From contig NZ_CP041216.1 of the NCBI RefSeq assembly GCF_020511155.1, positions 4,154,001 to 4,218,000 on the forward strand: 64,000 bases of DNA, given 5' to 3'. The notes below the pieces were generated by a model. That model had not been told where the DNA came from, did no database searches, and was given only the letters and a program-made list of their open reading frames with translations. Origin of the DNA: Shewanella glacialimarina (GTDB lineage: Bacteria > Pseudomonadota > Gammaproteobacteria > Enterobacterales > Shewanellaceae). The translations under genes were made by a program, and so were the position numbers. The number at the start of each line of letters is the position of its first letter. The stretch's first letter is position 1. Positions 42,323 through 49,956 of this stretch are shown one piece after another.

Positions 42323-42329
42323 CATGCCA
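42313..42329 (-). promoter_or_regulatory. sigma-54 (-24/-12) promoter for the MoxR-vWA-HEPN operon
   Basis: On the minus strand TGGCATGAATCTAGCTA has GG and GC separated by exactly ten bases, as in the consensus TGGCACG-N4-TTGCW. It lies 58 bases upstream of the TTG start and directly after the gene for a sigma-54 activator, which supports the reading. Confidence 0.7.
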
Positions 42330-42345
42330 ATGTATAACGAACTAT

Positions 42346-43821
42346 TTATATCCCTAGTTTTTTAACTCTATTACTCAATGTTTGATGATTGTTGTAACCC
42401 AGTAATTTTGCTACTTTACTTTTATTCCCATCATGCAGCTCTAGCGCTTTGACAATATAATGGCTCTCAACTTCCGCTAATATGCTATTTATATCAAAGC
42501 CTTGATGAATATCCCGTTCTAAAAGAGACTCTTGTTTACCGTCCATAATAAATAAGGCTTGTCGCATTTCTGCTTCATCGATGCAGTCTGAACCTGACCA
42601 CAATGCAGCTCGTAGTAGCGTCGCCTTCAATTCCCGAATGTTGCCAGGCCATTTGTGTTCTTTGATAACTTTTTTTGCAAGATCGGAAATATTTTTACCT
42701 TGTAATACCGAATGCTCTTTAGCCAAGGTCTGCATTAGTGAGTCAACCAAAAAGTCTAAATCACCTTGTCGCATTCTTAATGGCGGTAATTGCAAGACGC
42801 CTATTGCGACTCGATAAAACAAGTCTTCACGAAACCGACCATGGGCAACTTCATTAATCAAATTTTTATTGGTTGCCGTGATCAATCTAAAATCGCTACT
42901 TTGCTCATCAGAATCCCCTAGACGGGTATACTTTCCATCTTGCAGTACTCTAAGCAACCTGACTTGAACAGCAGCATCCAATTCCCCAAACTCATCTAGA
43001 AATAAAGTTCCGTTATGAGCTTGCTCAAATACACCTGTTTTGTCTGAAACGGCTCCAGTAAAAGCCCCCCGCTTATGACCAAAAAGTATTGAATCAATAA
43101 GCTCTGTTGGGAAAGCTCCGCAGTTAACAGCAATAAAGGCCTTGTCTTTACGGGTGCTGGCATTGTGAATGGCTCTAGCAAACATCTCCTTACCAGTACC
43201 GCTCTCGCCATAAATAAGTACTGGAACATCCTGTTGTGCCAATATTTGTGCCTGGGACTTCAAGACTTGCAAATTAGACTCAATTGTAAGGATGTCATCA
43301 AAAGCAGAATCTATAGGCGCTTCTAATCTGGCTAGGTTATTTAATTCGGATTGGTTTAATTTAGTAACAGCAGGAATATATTGGGCAGATAATTTAAAAG
43401 GTATATTAATGACTTGCACTCCCTGCTCTTTAGAAGCTTGATAAAAAGTGCAAGGGAAACGTGTTTTACCCAGCAAAACCCAAATAGCCTGCATAGCTGG
43501 GGTACCAGGGCTTAGTAAAATACTTAAGTCATAATCGGACTGCACAACTTCTTTCAATAATTGCTCTGCAGCAATATAAATGTCTTCATAATCGATTGGA
43601 GATAAAAGCTTGGCTTTGCGTGCATTAACCTTACACTTCACCCGTTCTGACAGGAGTGATACATACGGTCTTACGTCTTCATCACTATAATTATAGATAA
43701 GTTCAATAACATCAAATTCAGCGGCTTTAATCGTTGTCCAAATAGGACCAGTCATCTGCCCTTCAGACATATTTAGGTCATTTCCACCAATCCAACTTAC
43801 CAGTAATCTTTTTTTTTTCAT
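42346..43821 (-). CDS. sigma-54-dependent activator with CARF-like N-terminal sensor (RtcR-like)
   Basis: This protein of about 491 residues has three parts. The N-terminal 180 residues resemble a Rossmann-like CARF domain: KRLLVSWIGGNDLNMSEGQM, then LSILLSPGTPAMQAIWVLL with an SPGTPxM loop. The AAA+ domain has GESGTGKEMFARAIHNAS, the sigma-54-contacting GAFTGA loop (about 255) and TLFLDEFGELD. A Fis-type helix-turn-helix ends the protein (GNKSKVAKLLGYNNHQTLSN RVKKLG). This layout matches RtcR, which senses damaged-RNA ligands. It lies directly upstream of the MoxR-vWA-HEPN genes on the same strand. The start is uncertain (43821, 43848 or 43869). Confidence 0.82.
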   Translation of the reverse strand: MKKKRLLVSWIGGNDLNMSEGQMTGPIWTTIKAAEFDVIELIYNYSDEDVRPYVSLLSERVKCKVNARKAKLLSPIDYEDIYIAAEQLLKEVVQSDYDLSILLSPGTPAMQAIWVLLGKTRFPCTFYQASKEQGVQVINIPFKLSAQYIPAVTKLNQSELNNLARLEAPIDSAFDDILTIESNLQVLKSQAQILAQQDVPVLIYGESGTGKEMFARAIHNASTRKDKAFIAVNCGAFPTELIDSILFGHKRGAFTGAVSDKTGVFEQAHNGTLFLDEFGELDAAVQVRLLRVLQDGKYTRLGDSDEQSSDFRLITATNKNLINEVAHGRFREDLFYRVAIGVLQLPPLRMRQGDLDFLVDSLMQTLAKEHSVLQGKNISDLAKKVIKEHKWPGNIRELKATLLRAALWSGSDCIDEAEMRQALFIMDGKQESLLERDIHQGFDINSILAEVESHYIVKALELHDGNKSKVAKLLGYNNHQTLSNRVKKLGI

Positions 43822-44027
43822 CCCTAAGCCCAATTCGTATCTATCCATAGTGATCACTACTAGCGTCATTCACATAGATTCATCTAACAGTCAGCAAATC
43901 TACAAGTGCCCTACCATTTATAAGTGATAGGACTAATAATTAAAATATCATGCGGTTACAGCATTTTTCAATGTGAACTTGACGAAATTGATAAGGAGCA
44001 ACAAATTAGATTTAACTCGAAATTAAT

Positions 44028-44216
44028 TTACTCCATCAAATCCCGCTCTTCTATCCTTTCTAAGATCCAATCTTGCACTTCACTTTCTACCCAAGCAACA
44101 CTTCTTTTGCCAAGCTTAGCCGGTTTTGGAAAGGTTTTATCAGCAATGTATTTATAAATAGTCGAACGTCCTAGCCCAGTACAATCCATCACAGCTTTCA
44201 GTTTAATTAGTCTCAT
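44028..44216 (-). CDS. AlpA family phage/island regulator
   Basis: This 62-residue AlpA-like DNA-binding protein (MRLIKLKAVMDCTGLGRSTI then YKYIADKTFPKPAKLGKRSV) has a MerR-like winged helix. AlpA proteins commonly activate integrase or excision genes in P4-like islands. A paralogue on the other strand lies at 46099-46317 and shares FPKP-KLGKRSVAWVESEV. Confidence 0.88.
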   Translation of the reverse strand: MRLIKLKAVMDCTGLGRSTIYKYIADKTFPKPAKLGKRSVAWVESEVQDWILERIEERDLME

Positions 44217-44360
44217 TGTGAATTCCTCATGTTTGATTCACAACATGAGTTGAGCGAGTAAAAATTTAGATGGATGCTGATTACCCCAACACGATTCCAA
44301 CAATTTTCAGATATATATCACTCCTGTGCATAAGCCATTAACTGACTAAAGGAGACTTTT

Positions 44361-44837
44361 ATGCACACCAAACCTAACAACAAAACGGCCTTGCATTGGC
44401 CAACCACTGCGCTTCAAATTCTTGAAAGTGCTGCTAACATCATTGCTGAAAAACTTAACCATCAGGACGTGTACACAAACCCACAAAGCACTAAAGACTT
44501 CCTGTTATACAAGTTAGGGGGTTATGAACGGGAAGTGTTTGGCGTGATGCTACTGAATAGCCAACACCAGCTTATTGAGTTTCGTGAGCTGTTCTTTGGC
44601 ACCATTGATGCTGCCAGTGTGTACCCCAGGGAAGTGGTAAAGGCTGTACTTGAAGTGAATGCTGCTGCGGTTATCTTTGCTCATAACCATCCATCAGGAG
44701 AGTCTGAACCCTCACAGGCAGACAAACAGATAACAAAGAAGCTAACGGATGCTTTGGCGCTTATTGATGTCAGGGTATTGGATCACATCGTTGTAGGGAC
44801 TACGCCAGTTTCATTTGCAGAGCGAGGATTATTATAG
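44361..44837 (+). CDS. island RadC-like JAB domain protein
   Basis: This 158-residue RadC family protein lacks most of the helix-hairpin-helix part of chromosomal RadC and keeps the JAB domain, with the metal-binding signature FAHNHPSGESEPSQADKQIT and ending VSFAERGLL. Short RadC proteins of this type are common in genomic islands and are of uncertain function. It has its own AGGAG ribosome binding site. It is clearly homologous to the chromosomal radC at 13207-13884 but diverged, so it is not a recent duplication. Confidence 0.9.
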   Translation: MHTKPNNKTALHWPTTALQILESAANIIAEKLNHQDVYTNPQSTKDFLLYKLGGYEREVFGVMLLNSQHQLIEFRELFFGTIDAASVYPREVVKAVLEVNAAAVIFAHNHPSGESEPSQADKQITKKLTDALALIDVRVLDHIVVGTTPVSFAERGLL

Positions 44838-44936
44838 CCACTGCCTTTTAACGCCCTGTGTTAACAACTGTCGATAACACCTCGTTATCAAACATCTCTT
44901 TCTTTTCTACTCTCACAACTTACCAGCCACCAGCTA

Positions 44937-44972
44937 GCAGGGGATTAAGGGCATGCGCCCTTAATCCCCTGC
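44937..44972. repeat. 16-bp perfect-stem hairpin
   Basis: GCAGGGGATTAAGGGC and its exact complement GCCCTTAATCCCCTGC flank a 4-base ATGC loop. It lies between the island radC and the DUF2787 gene. The T content downstream is low, so it is either a terminator of unusual form or a structural element. Confidence 0.75.
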
Positions 44973-45003
44973 ATTTGTGTGTTTTGGTGTTAAGGACCGC
45001 TGT

Positions 45004-45408
45004 ATGACCATTTCAATTGATACGGATCAAAGACCTGTTATGCCAGTATCTTTCTATCAGTTACTTTCACAAGAATTAGTCGATACCCAACCACAAGAGG
45101 CGAATGCCATCACGTTGTATTTTAGAGATCCAGATTACTCGCCTGAACGAGGTGGATTTCATCCGGTTGAAGTACGACTTGAGAAACAACTTAATCACTG
45201 GCGTTTAGTCTACGTGACTGATTTTGCCTTTCATGGTTATGAGTTGATTAAGGACATTGATATCTGTTTTAACAGCAAACAAGTTTATAGCTCGATTGGT
45301 GGATGGATAAACCATGATGAAGGTAAAGAGCTCATTGAGTTGTTTAGTGACAATTTCATTAGCTACCACCATATGGATGTTTACCAAGTACAAATTGCAC
45401 TGTGCTAA
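45004..45408 (+). CDS. DUF2787 family protein
   Basis: This 134-residue protein, beginning MTISIDTDQRPVMPVSFYQL, has the DUF2787 pattern: TLYFRDPDYSPERGGFHPVE VRL, YVTDFAFHGYEL and DICFNSKQVYSSIGGWINHD EGKELIELF. The function of the family is unknown; members are found in Vibrio and Shewanella islands beside RadC and AlpA genes, as here. AAGGA lies seven bases upstream of the chosen ATG. Confidence 0.82.
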   Translation: MTISIDTDQRPVMPVSFYQLLSQELVDTQPQEANAITLYFRDPDYSPERGGFHPVEVRLEKQLNHWRLVYVTDFAFHGYELIKDIDICFNSKQVYSSIGGWINHDEGKELIELFSDNFISYHHMDVYQVQIALC

Positions 45409-45424
45409 AACCTACCTTAAATCC

Positions 45425-45455
45425 CAAGTTCCCATAATGGTAAAACGGGAACTTG
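45425..45455. repeat. inverted repeat upstream of the small recombinase gene
   Basis: CAAGTTCCC (45425-45433) and GGGAACTTG (45447-45455) are 9-bp inverted arms with a 13-base spacer. A further GGAACTTG occurs at 45531-45538, immediately before the recombinase start codon. Confidence 0.6.
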
Positions 45456-45541
45456 CAAACCCTTATGTACCAAGGGGTAAGAGCGACAGACCCCTCTGAA
45501 GTACCCAAAACGCCCGGATAGCTCGAATAAGGAACTTGAAC

Positions 45542-46102
45542 ATGGCGGAAGTACAAGCAATCAAAAAGCATGAAACCATTCAACTCATTGGCCATTTATT
45601 AGAAATGCGCTGTAGTAAGCAAATGGCCGACATTTGGAATATCGGCCTTAATCTTGCGCTACGGATTTCTGATTTACTGTCGATTCAATTTAACGATATT
45701 CAAGGAGACCGATTAGTTGTCAAAGAAATGAAAACCGGTAAGCAAGCCAACATTAAACTGAACCAAAAGGTATTGGCTCATATACAGCAAGTCAAACGTA
45801 ACCATCCACACCATATCTACCTATTCCAATCCTTTCGTAATCAGCAATCTAAAAGCATTAAGCCCAGACCGTTAACAAGGCGTGCTGTGGCTAAAGCATT
45901 TGCGTTAGTTGGTGAAGAGTTAAAGTTAGCACTAGGCACTCACTCCATGAGAAAGACCAGGGGCTATCATCTCTACCAAAACACTAAAGACATTGGCCGC
46001 GTAATGAAGATGCTCAGGCATAGCTCTGAGGGCGTTACATTACGATACATTGGGATTACCCAAGACGATGTAGACCAAGACTTTCAGGAGCTTGAATTAT
46101 GA
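45542..46102 (+). CDS. small tyrosine recombinase (catalytic domain only)
   Basis: This 186-residue tyrosine recombinase consists of little more than the catalytic domain, a size like FimB/FimE. Catalytic residues are visible: R in LNLALRISDLLSIQF, H-x-x-R in LGTHSMRKTRGYHLY, H in MLRHSSEG and Y in VTLRYIGITQDDV. It lacks the arm-binding domain of the main integrase. It overlaps the downstream alpA by four bases (ATGA). It may perform excision or inversion, possibly at the inverted repeat upstream; this is inference. Confidence 0.87.
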   Translation: MAEVQAIKKHETIQLIGHLLEMRCSKQMADIWNIGLNLALRISDLLSIQFNDIQGDRLVVKEMKTGKQANIKLNQKVLAHIQQVKRNHPHHIYLFQSFRNQQSKSIKPRPLTRRAVAKAFALVGEELKLALGTHSMRKTRGYHLYQNTKDIGRVMKMLRHSSEGVTLRYIGITQDDVDQDFQELEL

Positions 46103-46317
46103 ATACTCTACAACCCACACCTGAGCACTTACAACTGCTGAAGCTACGACAGGTCATGAAGCTGACTTGCTTGGCTCGCTCAACAGTTTACAAGTACTGC
46201 GCTGACAACAGTTTCCCCAAACCGGTTAAACTTGGCAAAAGAAGTGTTGCGTGGGTAGAGAGTGAAGTAAGGGAATGGATTAAGCAGAAGATGTTTCAAC
46301 GAGTTCAGCTTCGTTGA
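46099..46317 (+). CDS. AlpA family regulator, second copy
   Basis: This 72-residue AlpA-type protein contains LTCLARSTVYKYCADNSFPK PVKLGKRSVAWVESEVREWI. It is translationally coupled to the upstream recombinase, a pairing that suggests control of excision. It is paralogous to 44028-44216, sharing the recognition-helix and wing sequences. Confidence 0.88.
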   Translation: MNTLQPTPEHLQLLKLRQVMKLTCLARSTVYKYCADNSFPKPVKLGKRSVAWVESEVREWIKQKMFQRVQLR

Positions 46318-46534
46318 GCATCCATGCAAAGAAGTGGGCTACCTCCATTTCTTTTTTGGTTAATTGTTAGGTTTACTGCGGCAGTGTTATCACTTGTTCC
46401 TTCAGGTCATGTATCGACCTATCGCTCTCCTATGTTTAGTTATGCTATTGAGTGATGACAGCCTAAACCAATGAACTTGAATAGCTTGAAAATGCCACAG
46501 AACACCCTAAAGGCCTTCAGGTATATATTATCTT

Positions 46535-46551
46535 CTAAAACGCCGTTTTAG
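46535..46551. terminator. short hairpin downstream of the inovirus Gp2-like gene
   Basis: CTAAAACG-C-CGTTTTAG is a 17-base symmetrical element directly after the stop of the leftward gene. It could be a weak terminator. Confidence 0.35.
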
Positions 46552-46552
46552 C

Positions 46553-47227
46553 CTATTTACGACTAGCCCCAAAAGAGTGACTCCTATTACCGTAATGCTT
46601 AGTATCTACCTTAGCAAAGTAACTTAGTCTTTTGAAAACCAATGGATAGTCAGATTGAAAACAATAGGCATCCTTACCTAAAATGTAATACGGCGTATCA
46701 CGAGGAAAGTGAACCAGTGGATTGGCCTGGAAATATTCTATCCCCAACGCACTAGCCCAAGCGTTCACAATTTTAGTCGATAGGTTATGCCCAGGCTGGG
46801 TATAATCACCTAAGGTATGATAGGTATCCTTATTAAAGAATAAAACCACATGATAATGGTCTTGTAAGGCTTCATGCCTTTCTTTTACCCACACAAATCT
46901 GAGTGTGCACGAATGCACACGTTTACCTTCATTTCTCTTTTTACTTAAGTCAGCCTGTATTTGAGCATTAAGGGAAGCAAAGTACCGAGAAATAACATCA
47001 GTACCAAATTCTGATGGGTAGTCATCACACTCTGGTCTACTGGGTAAGTGCAAATCAACTCTTACGATAAACAAACGATTATATTGGTCAAGTGCCAAAT
47101 CTAGCACACGCTGGATAGTCTCTAGATAATTAACCACCAATGGATAATTCTCATTAACGGGTATTCCTCTAAAGTTAGTTCCATTCAGTAAAACTAAGTT
47201 CTTATTCTCATGGTGTCTAGCATTCAT
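46553..47227 (-). CDS. inovirus Gp2-like (YagK/YfjJ) protein
   Basis: This 224-residue protein belongs to the inovirus Gp2/YagK-YfjJ C-terminal family, thought to relate to HUH-type rolling-circle initiators. Landmarks are LFIVRVDLHLPSRP, FVWVKERHEALQDHYHVVLF FNKDTYHTLG with an H-x-H-like dyad region (HYHVVLF), and LGKDAYCFQSDYPLVFKRLS YFAKVDTK. Such genes are frequent in AlpA-bearing islands of Vibrio and Shewanella. A role in island replication or mobilisation is inferred. Confidence 0.82.
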   Translation of the reverse strand: MNARHHENKNLVLLNGTNFRGIPVNENYPLVVNYLETIQRVLDLALDQYNRLFIVRVDLHLPSRPECDDYPSEFGTDVISRYFASLNAQIQADLSKKRNEGKRVHSCTLRFVWVKERHEALQDHYHVVLFFNKDTYHTLGDYTQPGHNLSTKIVNAWASALGIEYFQANPLVHFPRDTPYYILGKDAYCFQSDYPLVFKRLSYFAKVDTKHYGNRSHSFGASRK

Positions 47228-47566
47228 TGTGACTCTCCTATGTGGTATTCATAGGAGTTGTCTTACATGTATTAATTTAGAGATATTGATTATCTAAAGC
47301 CATCACTTTAATGGTGATGGCTAGTTACTTATCACTACTCACATACTAATGAACAGCTATGTAGTATTAACAAACCGACAAACCAGTTATGAAGATGCAG
47401 CCGCTGATGGTGATCGATGAATCAATATCATCCAGATTCAATAGGGTGGCAGAGGTGAACCATTACTCTGGAAATAAATTATTTTTAGTTTTACTTGATA
47501 ACGGCAAAGGTAAGCCATCAAATCTTAATATTTCTGCCATTACTGTTGTCCAATTTCAAAACGATT

Positions 47567-48718
47567 TTAGGTTGTTAATCTATCGCAGGTTTTGCAAAAT
47601 GACTCCATATAAAACTCAGTCACCACTTGATTTCCTGTAAAACCAATAATTGAATAAGTCTGATTAAGCTTTCGCTCATCAGGTTTAATTTCTAAATACT
47701 TTATGACAGATTTAGCCAAAAATAGAACGCAATAGACAGTCATTTGTATTAAAGACAATTGATACTTGTTACCTGATGAAATCCTGCTATCACTCGGATG
47801 CTTATCACTAACGAATTCCGTCAAGACTCTTTCTTTCATCGCTTCGTAATCAAATTTACCCAACTTGAGATACTCTTCCACATTTGCGCAAGCATGTTTA
47901 TTAATCAGAATTCTCCAAGCAGATAGCAAACTTTGACTTCTTTGACCATTGAATATCCCCGCTAGCCTAAGTACCTTAAATGCATCGACAAGAATTACAC
48001 CGTACTCAGGTCGCTCCGCAATTATGTCGAGATGATCTTTAATCTGAGCAGGGTCTTTAAATGCGGCAATATGGAAATACTGGCACACATCGAAGGGGGA
48101 GCTGTATTGCTGAGTTATAAGAATCCGTTTACTTGCCATAAACTTACCAAGATTTAAATGATAATGACTTTTAACCTTACCAAATAATTTCGGTATAACC
48201 ATTCCAGGTAAATGAAAATGAATATACCCTCTTGTCTTCAAAGTACTAATTTGTGACTTAACCCTACGATGACTGACACCCATCAGATCGGCCAATTCAC
48301 TCATTGATACATTATCGACAATTGCCAGTTTATTCGCTCTGCTCAATAAAATAGAAAGCAATAGTCTCAGGCTTTGATTTAGTGAGTGCGCTCTTTGGCC
48401 ATCAATCTCTAAATCTGGAAGCATGAGTGTCTCTATACACTCATAAAACTGTAAATCCTCATCGCTTGAATCTTGAAAATTAAAAAAATCTACCGTTAGT
48501 TTGTACCATGCATTCGATCCTACTTGGCCCTTTATATTTTTGGGCTTCTTACGAATGGCGTAGCCATACTTGACTAGATAATCAAAAGTTTCCTTAGCTA
48601 CGTTTGATGTGACCCCATACTTAATCCTGATATCTTTAACACTCAAATCAATCTGATCACAACCTTGCTCCAGGTCCTTCAATATTTTCATAATAAAAAA
48701 CTTTGATTCTGGTTTCAT
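47567..48718 (-). CDS. winged-helix protein of the island mobility region
   Basis: A protein of about 383 residues from the ATG at 48718; the frame is open to 48952, but that extension is hydrophobic and repeat-bearing, and looks non-coding. Winged-helix-like stretches are visible near the start (VKDIRIKYGVTSNVAKETFD YLVKYGYAIRKKP) and in the middle (NVSMSELADLMGVSHRRVKS QISTLKTRGYIHF). I do not recognise a named family. A replication initiator or regulator for the island is possible, given the iteron-like repeats just upstream (48884-48947). No strong ribosome binding site marks the start. Confidence 0.6.
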   Translation of the reverse strand: MKPESKFFIMKILKDLEQGCDQIDLSVKDIRIKYGVTSNVAKETFDYLVKYGYAIRKKPKNIKGQVGSNAWYKLTVDFFNFQDSSDEDLQFYECIETLMLPDLEIDGQRAHSLNQSLRLLLSILLSRANKLAIVDNVSMSELADLMGVSHRRVKSQISTLKTRGYIHFHLPGMVIPKLFGKVKSHYHLNLGKFMASKRILITQQYSSPFDVCQYFHIAAFKDPAQIKDHLDIIAERPEYGVILVDAFKVLRLAGIFNGQRSQSLLSAWRILINKHACANVEEYLKLGKFDYEAMKERVLTEFVSDKHPSDSRISSGNKYQLSLIQMTVYCVLFLAKSVIKYLEIKPDERKLNQTYSIIGFTGNQVVTEFYMESFCKTCDRLTT

Positions 48719-48883
48719 ATCTATAAATTTATGATTTAAAAATTTTAAATGCACAAGGTAATGCTCTAAAAGAAAGATAGGAAATAAAATACTACCAAAT
48801 ACTTTATATGACAATAGGTAGGTACCATTATAATAATTAAAAACGATGTCACCAACAGCGTCACCAGACGGTGTCATCAGAAA

Positions 48884-48947
48884 TATACAGACGTGGTCTA
48901 ATGACGTTGTTCTCGGCATTAAAAAGACGAGGTATACAGACGTAGTC
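48884..48947. repeat. iteron-like direct repeats upstream of the wHTH gene
   Basis: TATACAGACGTGGTC (48884-48898) and TATACAGACGTAGTC (48933-48947) differ at one base and are 49 bases apart. Related GCGTCACC/GACGGTGTC elements lie just to the left (48858-48875). Confidence 0.5.
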
Positions 48948-49060
48948 AGCAATGAAAATCACCAGTTTATTACCTGTAAACTATTCAGCAAGGTATGTAT
49001 CTGATACATTGGAAATATGCGACTAATTAGAATTAATTTGCCTTATGGGAGGACTATCAA

Positions 49061-49765
49061 ATGGGAGGTTTATCTTGGATTACAGACAATAACAAACAGT
49101 TAAATTGGCTTGAGCAATATCTTGATAGGAAGAAGATTTTTTTCACTTATGAAGGCTCCCTAAAAAAAGAAGATCTTACAGGCTGCATCGAGCGAATAGA
49201 AGATCCCGGCATAAGACTTAAGTTTACCCTAAACATGAGAGCAGCTTGGAATAAAAGCCAATCTAGACAAAGAAAGTTATCAGATGGTTTCATATCTCAA
49301 TCGATGGAAATAAAAAAAGAAACTCAACAACAGTTAAAGGCACTAGCATTAAGCAATAGTTGCTCTCAAAGTGAAATAATATCGTGTCTAATCAAGAAGG
49401 ATTTCGATGCTACTGCATTGCTAAAGAAAGAACTTAAAGAGTGCGCAAGTAAATTGTCAGTTGCAAATAGACAAATAAAGAAACTAAAAAGCTCACGGTT
49501 AACCAATAAAATACCAAACATTGAAGCCGCAGAAAAACACATACTGACTCTAGAAGAATTAGTTTTGAACCAACGTAGGACTTTGAGTGATAATACCATT
49601 GCGATGAAAGACTTGAAGCTAGAAAATAATCGCCTCACGAGTCAACAAAAAAAGGAAGCAAAAGAGCTTTACAATAAAGCTAAGGATAAGCTATATGCAG
49701 ATGGTAAAATACAATTATTCGGCATAAAAAAAACGACACAACTTTCACAAAAAATCGGTGGGTAA
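49061..49765 (+). CDS. coiled-coil island protein
   Basis: This 234-residue protein has an N-terminal part of unknown type, a ribbon-helix-helix-like stretch (MEIKKETQQQLKALALSNSC SQSEIISCLIKKDF, about 87-120) and a coiled coil over residues 125-215 (LKKELKECASKLSVANRQIK, LKLENNRLTSQQKKEAKELY). A GGGAGG ribosome binding site precedes the ATG. It is the last gene before the right end. A DNA-binding role in partition or mobilisation is plausible; no family name is assigned. Confidence 0.6.
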   Translation: MGGLSWITDNNKQLNWLEQYLDRKKIFFTYEGSLKKEDLTGCIERIEDPGIRLKFTLNMRAAWNKSQSRQRKLSDGFISQSMEIKKETQQQLKALALSNSCSQSEIISCLIKKDFDATALLKKELKECASKLSVANRQIKKLKSSRLTNKIPNIEAAEKHILTLEELVLNQRRTLSDNTIAMKDLKLENNRLTSQQKKEAKELYNKAKDKLYADGKIQLFGIKKTTQLSQKIGG

Positions 49766-49777
49766 TATGGTGGGTAA
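49757..49777. repeat. arm-type integrase sites, right end
   Basis: Two direct copies of GGTGGGTAA (49757-49765 and 49769-49777) match the motif seen four times next to attL. Confidence 0.65.
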
Positions 49778-49842
49778 GAATAATACCTACAACAACAAAA
49801 ACATCCAAGACAATGATTATAAAGTTATTTGTATGAATATAT

Positions 49843-49869
49843 CGCGAGCAGATCCAAAACGTGGAATAA
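49843..49869 (+). repeat. attR: 27-bp direct repeat
   Basis: This is an exact copy of 21767-21793 (the 3' end of yicC with its stop codon). It closes the island; chromosomal DNA resumes with the presumed original yicC downstream sequence. Confidence 0.93.
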
Positions 49870-49907
49870 TGTTTTAGCGGTCACGCTAGAACACTAAAAA
49901 CCTTACT

Positions 49908-49934
49908 AAAGCCTCATTAAGTGAGGCTTTTTTT
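49908..49934 (+). terminator. displaced yicC terminator
   Basis: AAAGCCTCA-TTAAG-TGAGGCTTTTTTT is a strong Rho-independent terminator about 40 bases after attR. Without the island it would lie about 40 bases after the yicC stop. Confidence 0.8.
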
Positions 49935-49956
49935 ATTTACTAATATCCATAAAAAG

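Noticed and set aside
13207-44837. The two radC genes as a recent duplication or recombination boundary
   Set aside because: The island copy lacks the N-terminal domain and differs at many residues, so it arrived with the island and is not a copy of the chromosomal gene.
47389-47640. 83-residue rightward ORF
   Set aside because: It overlaps the end of the leftward wHTH gene, has no ribosome binding site and no recognisable family; coding is not supported.
48719-48952. N-terminal extension of the wHTH gene to a TTG at 48952
   Set aside because: The extension is hydrophobic, overlaps iteron-like repeats and would need a TTG without a ribosome binding site.
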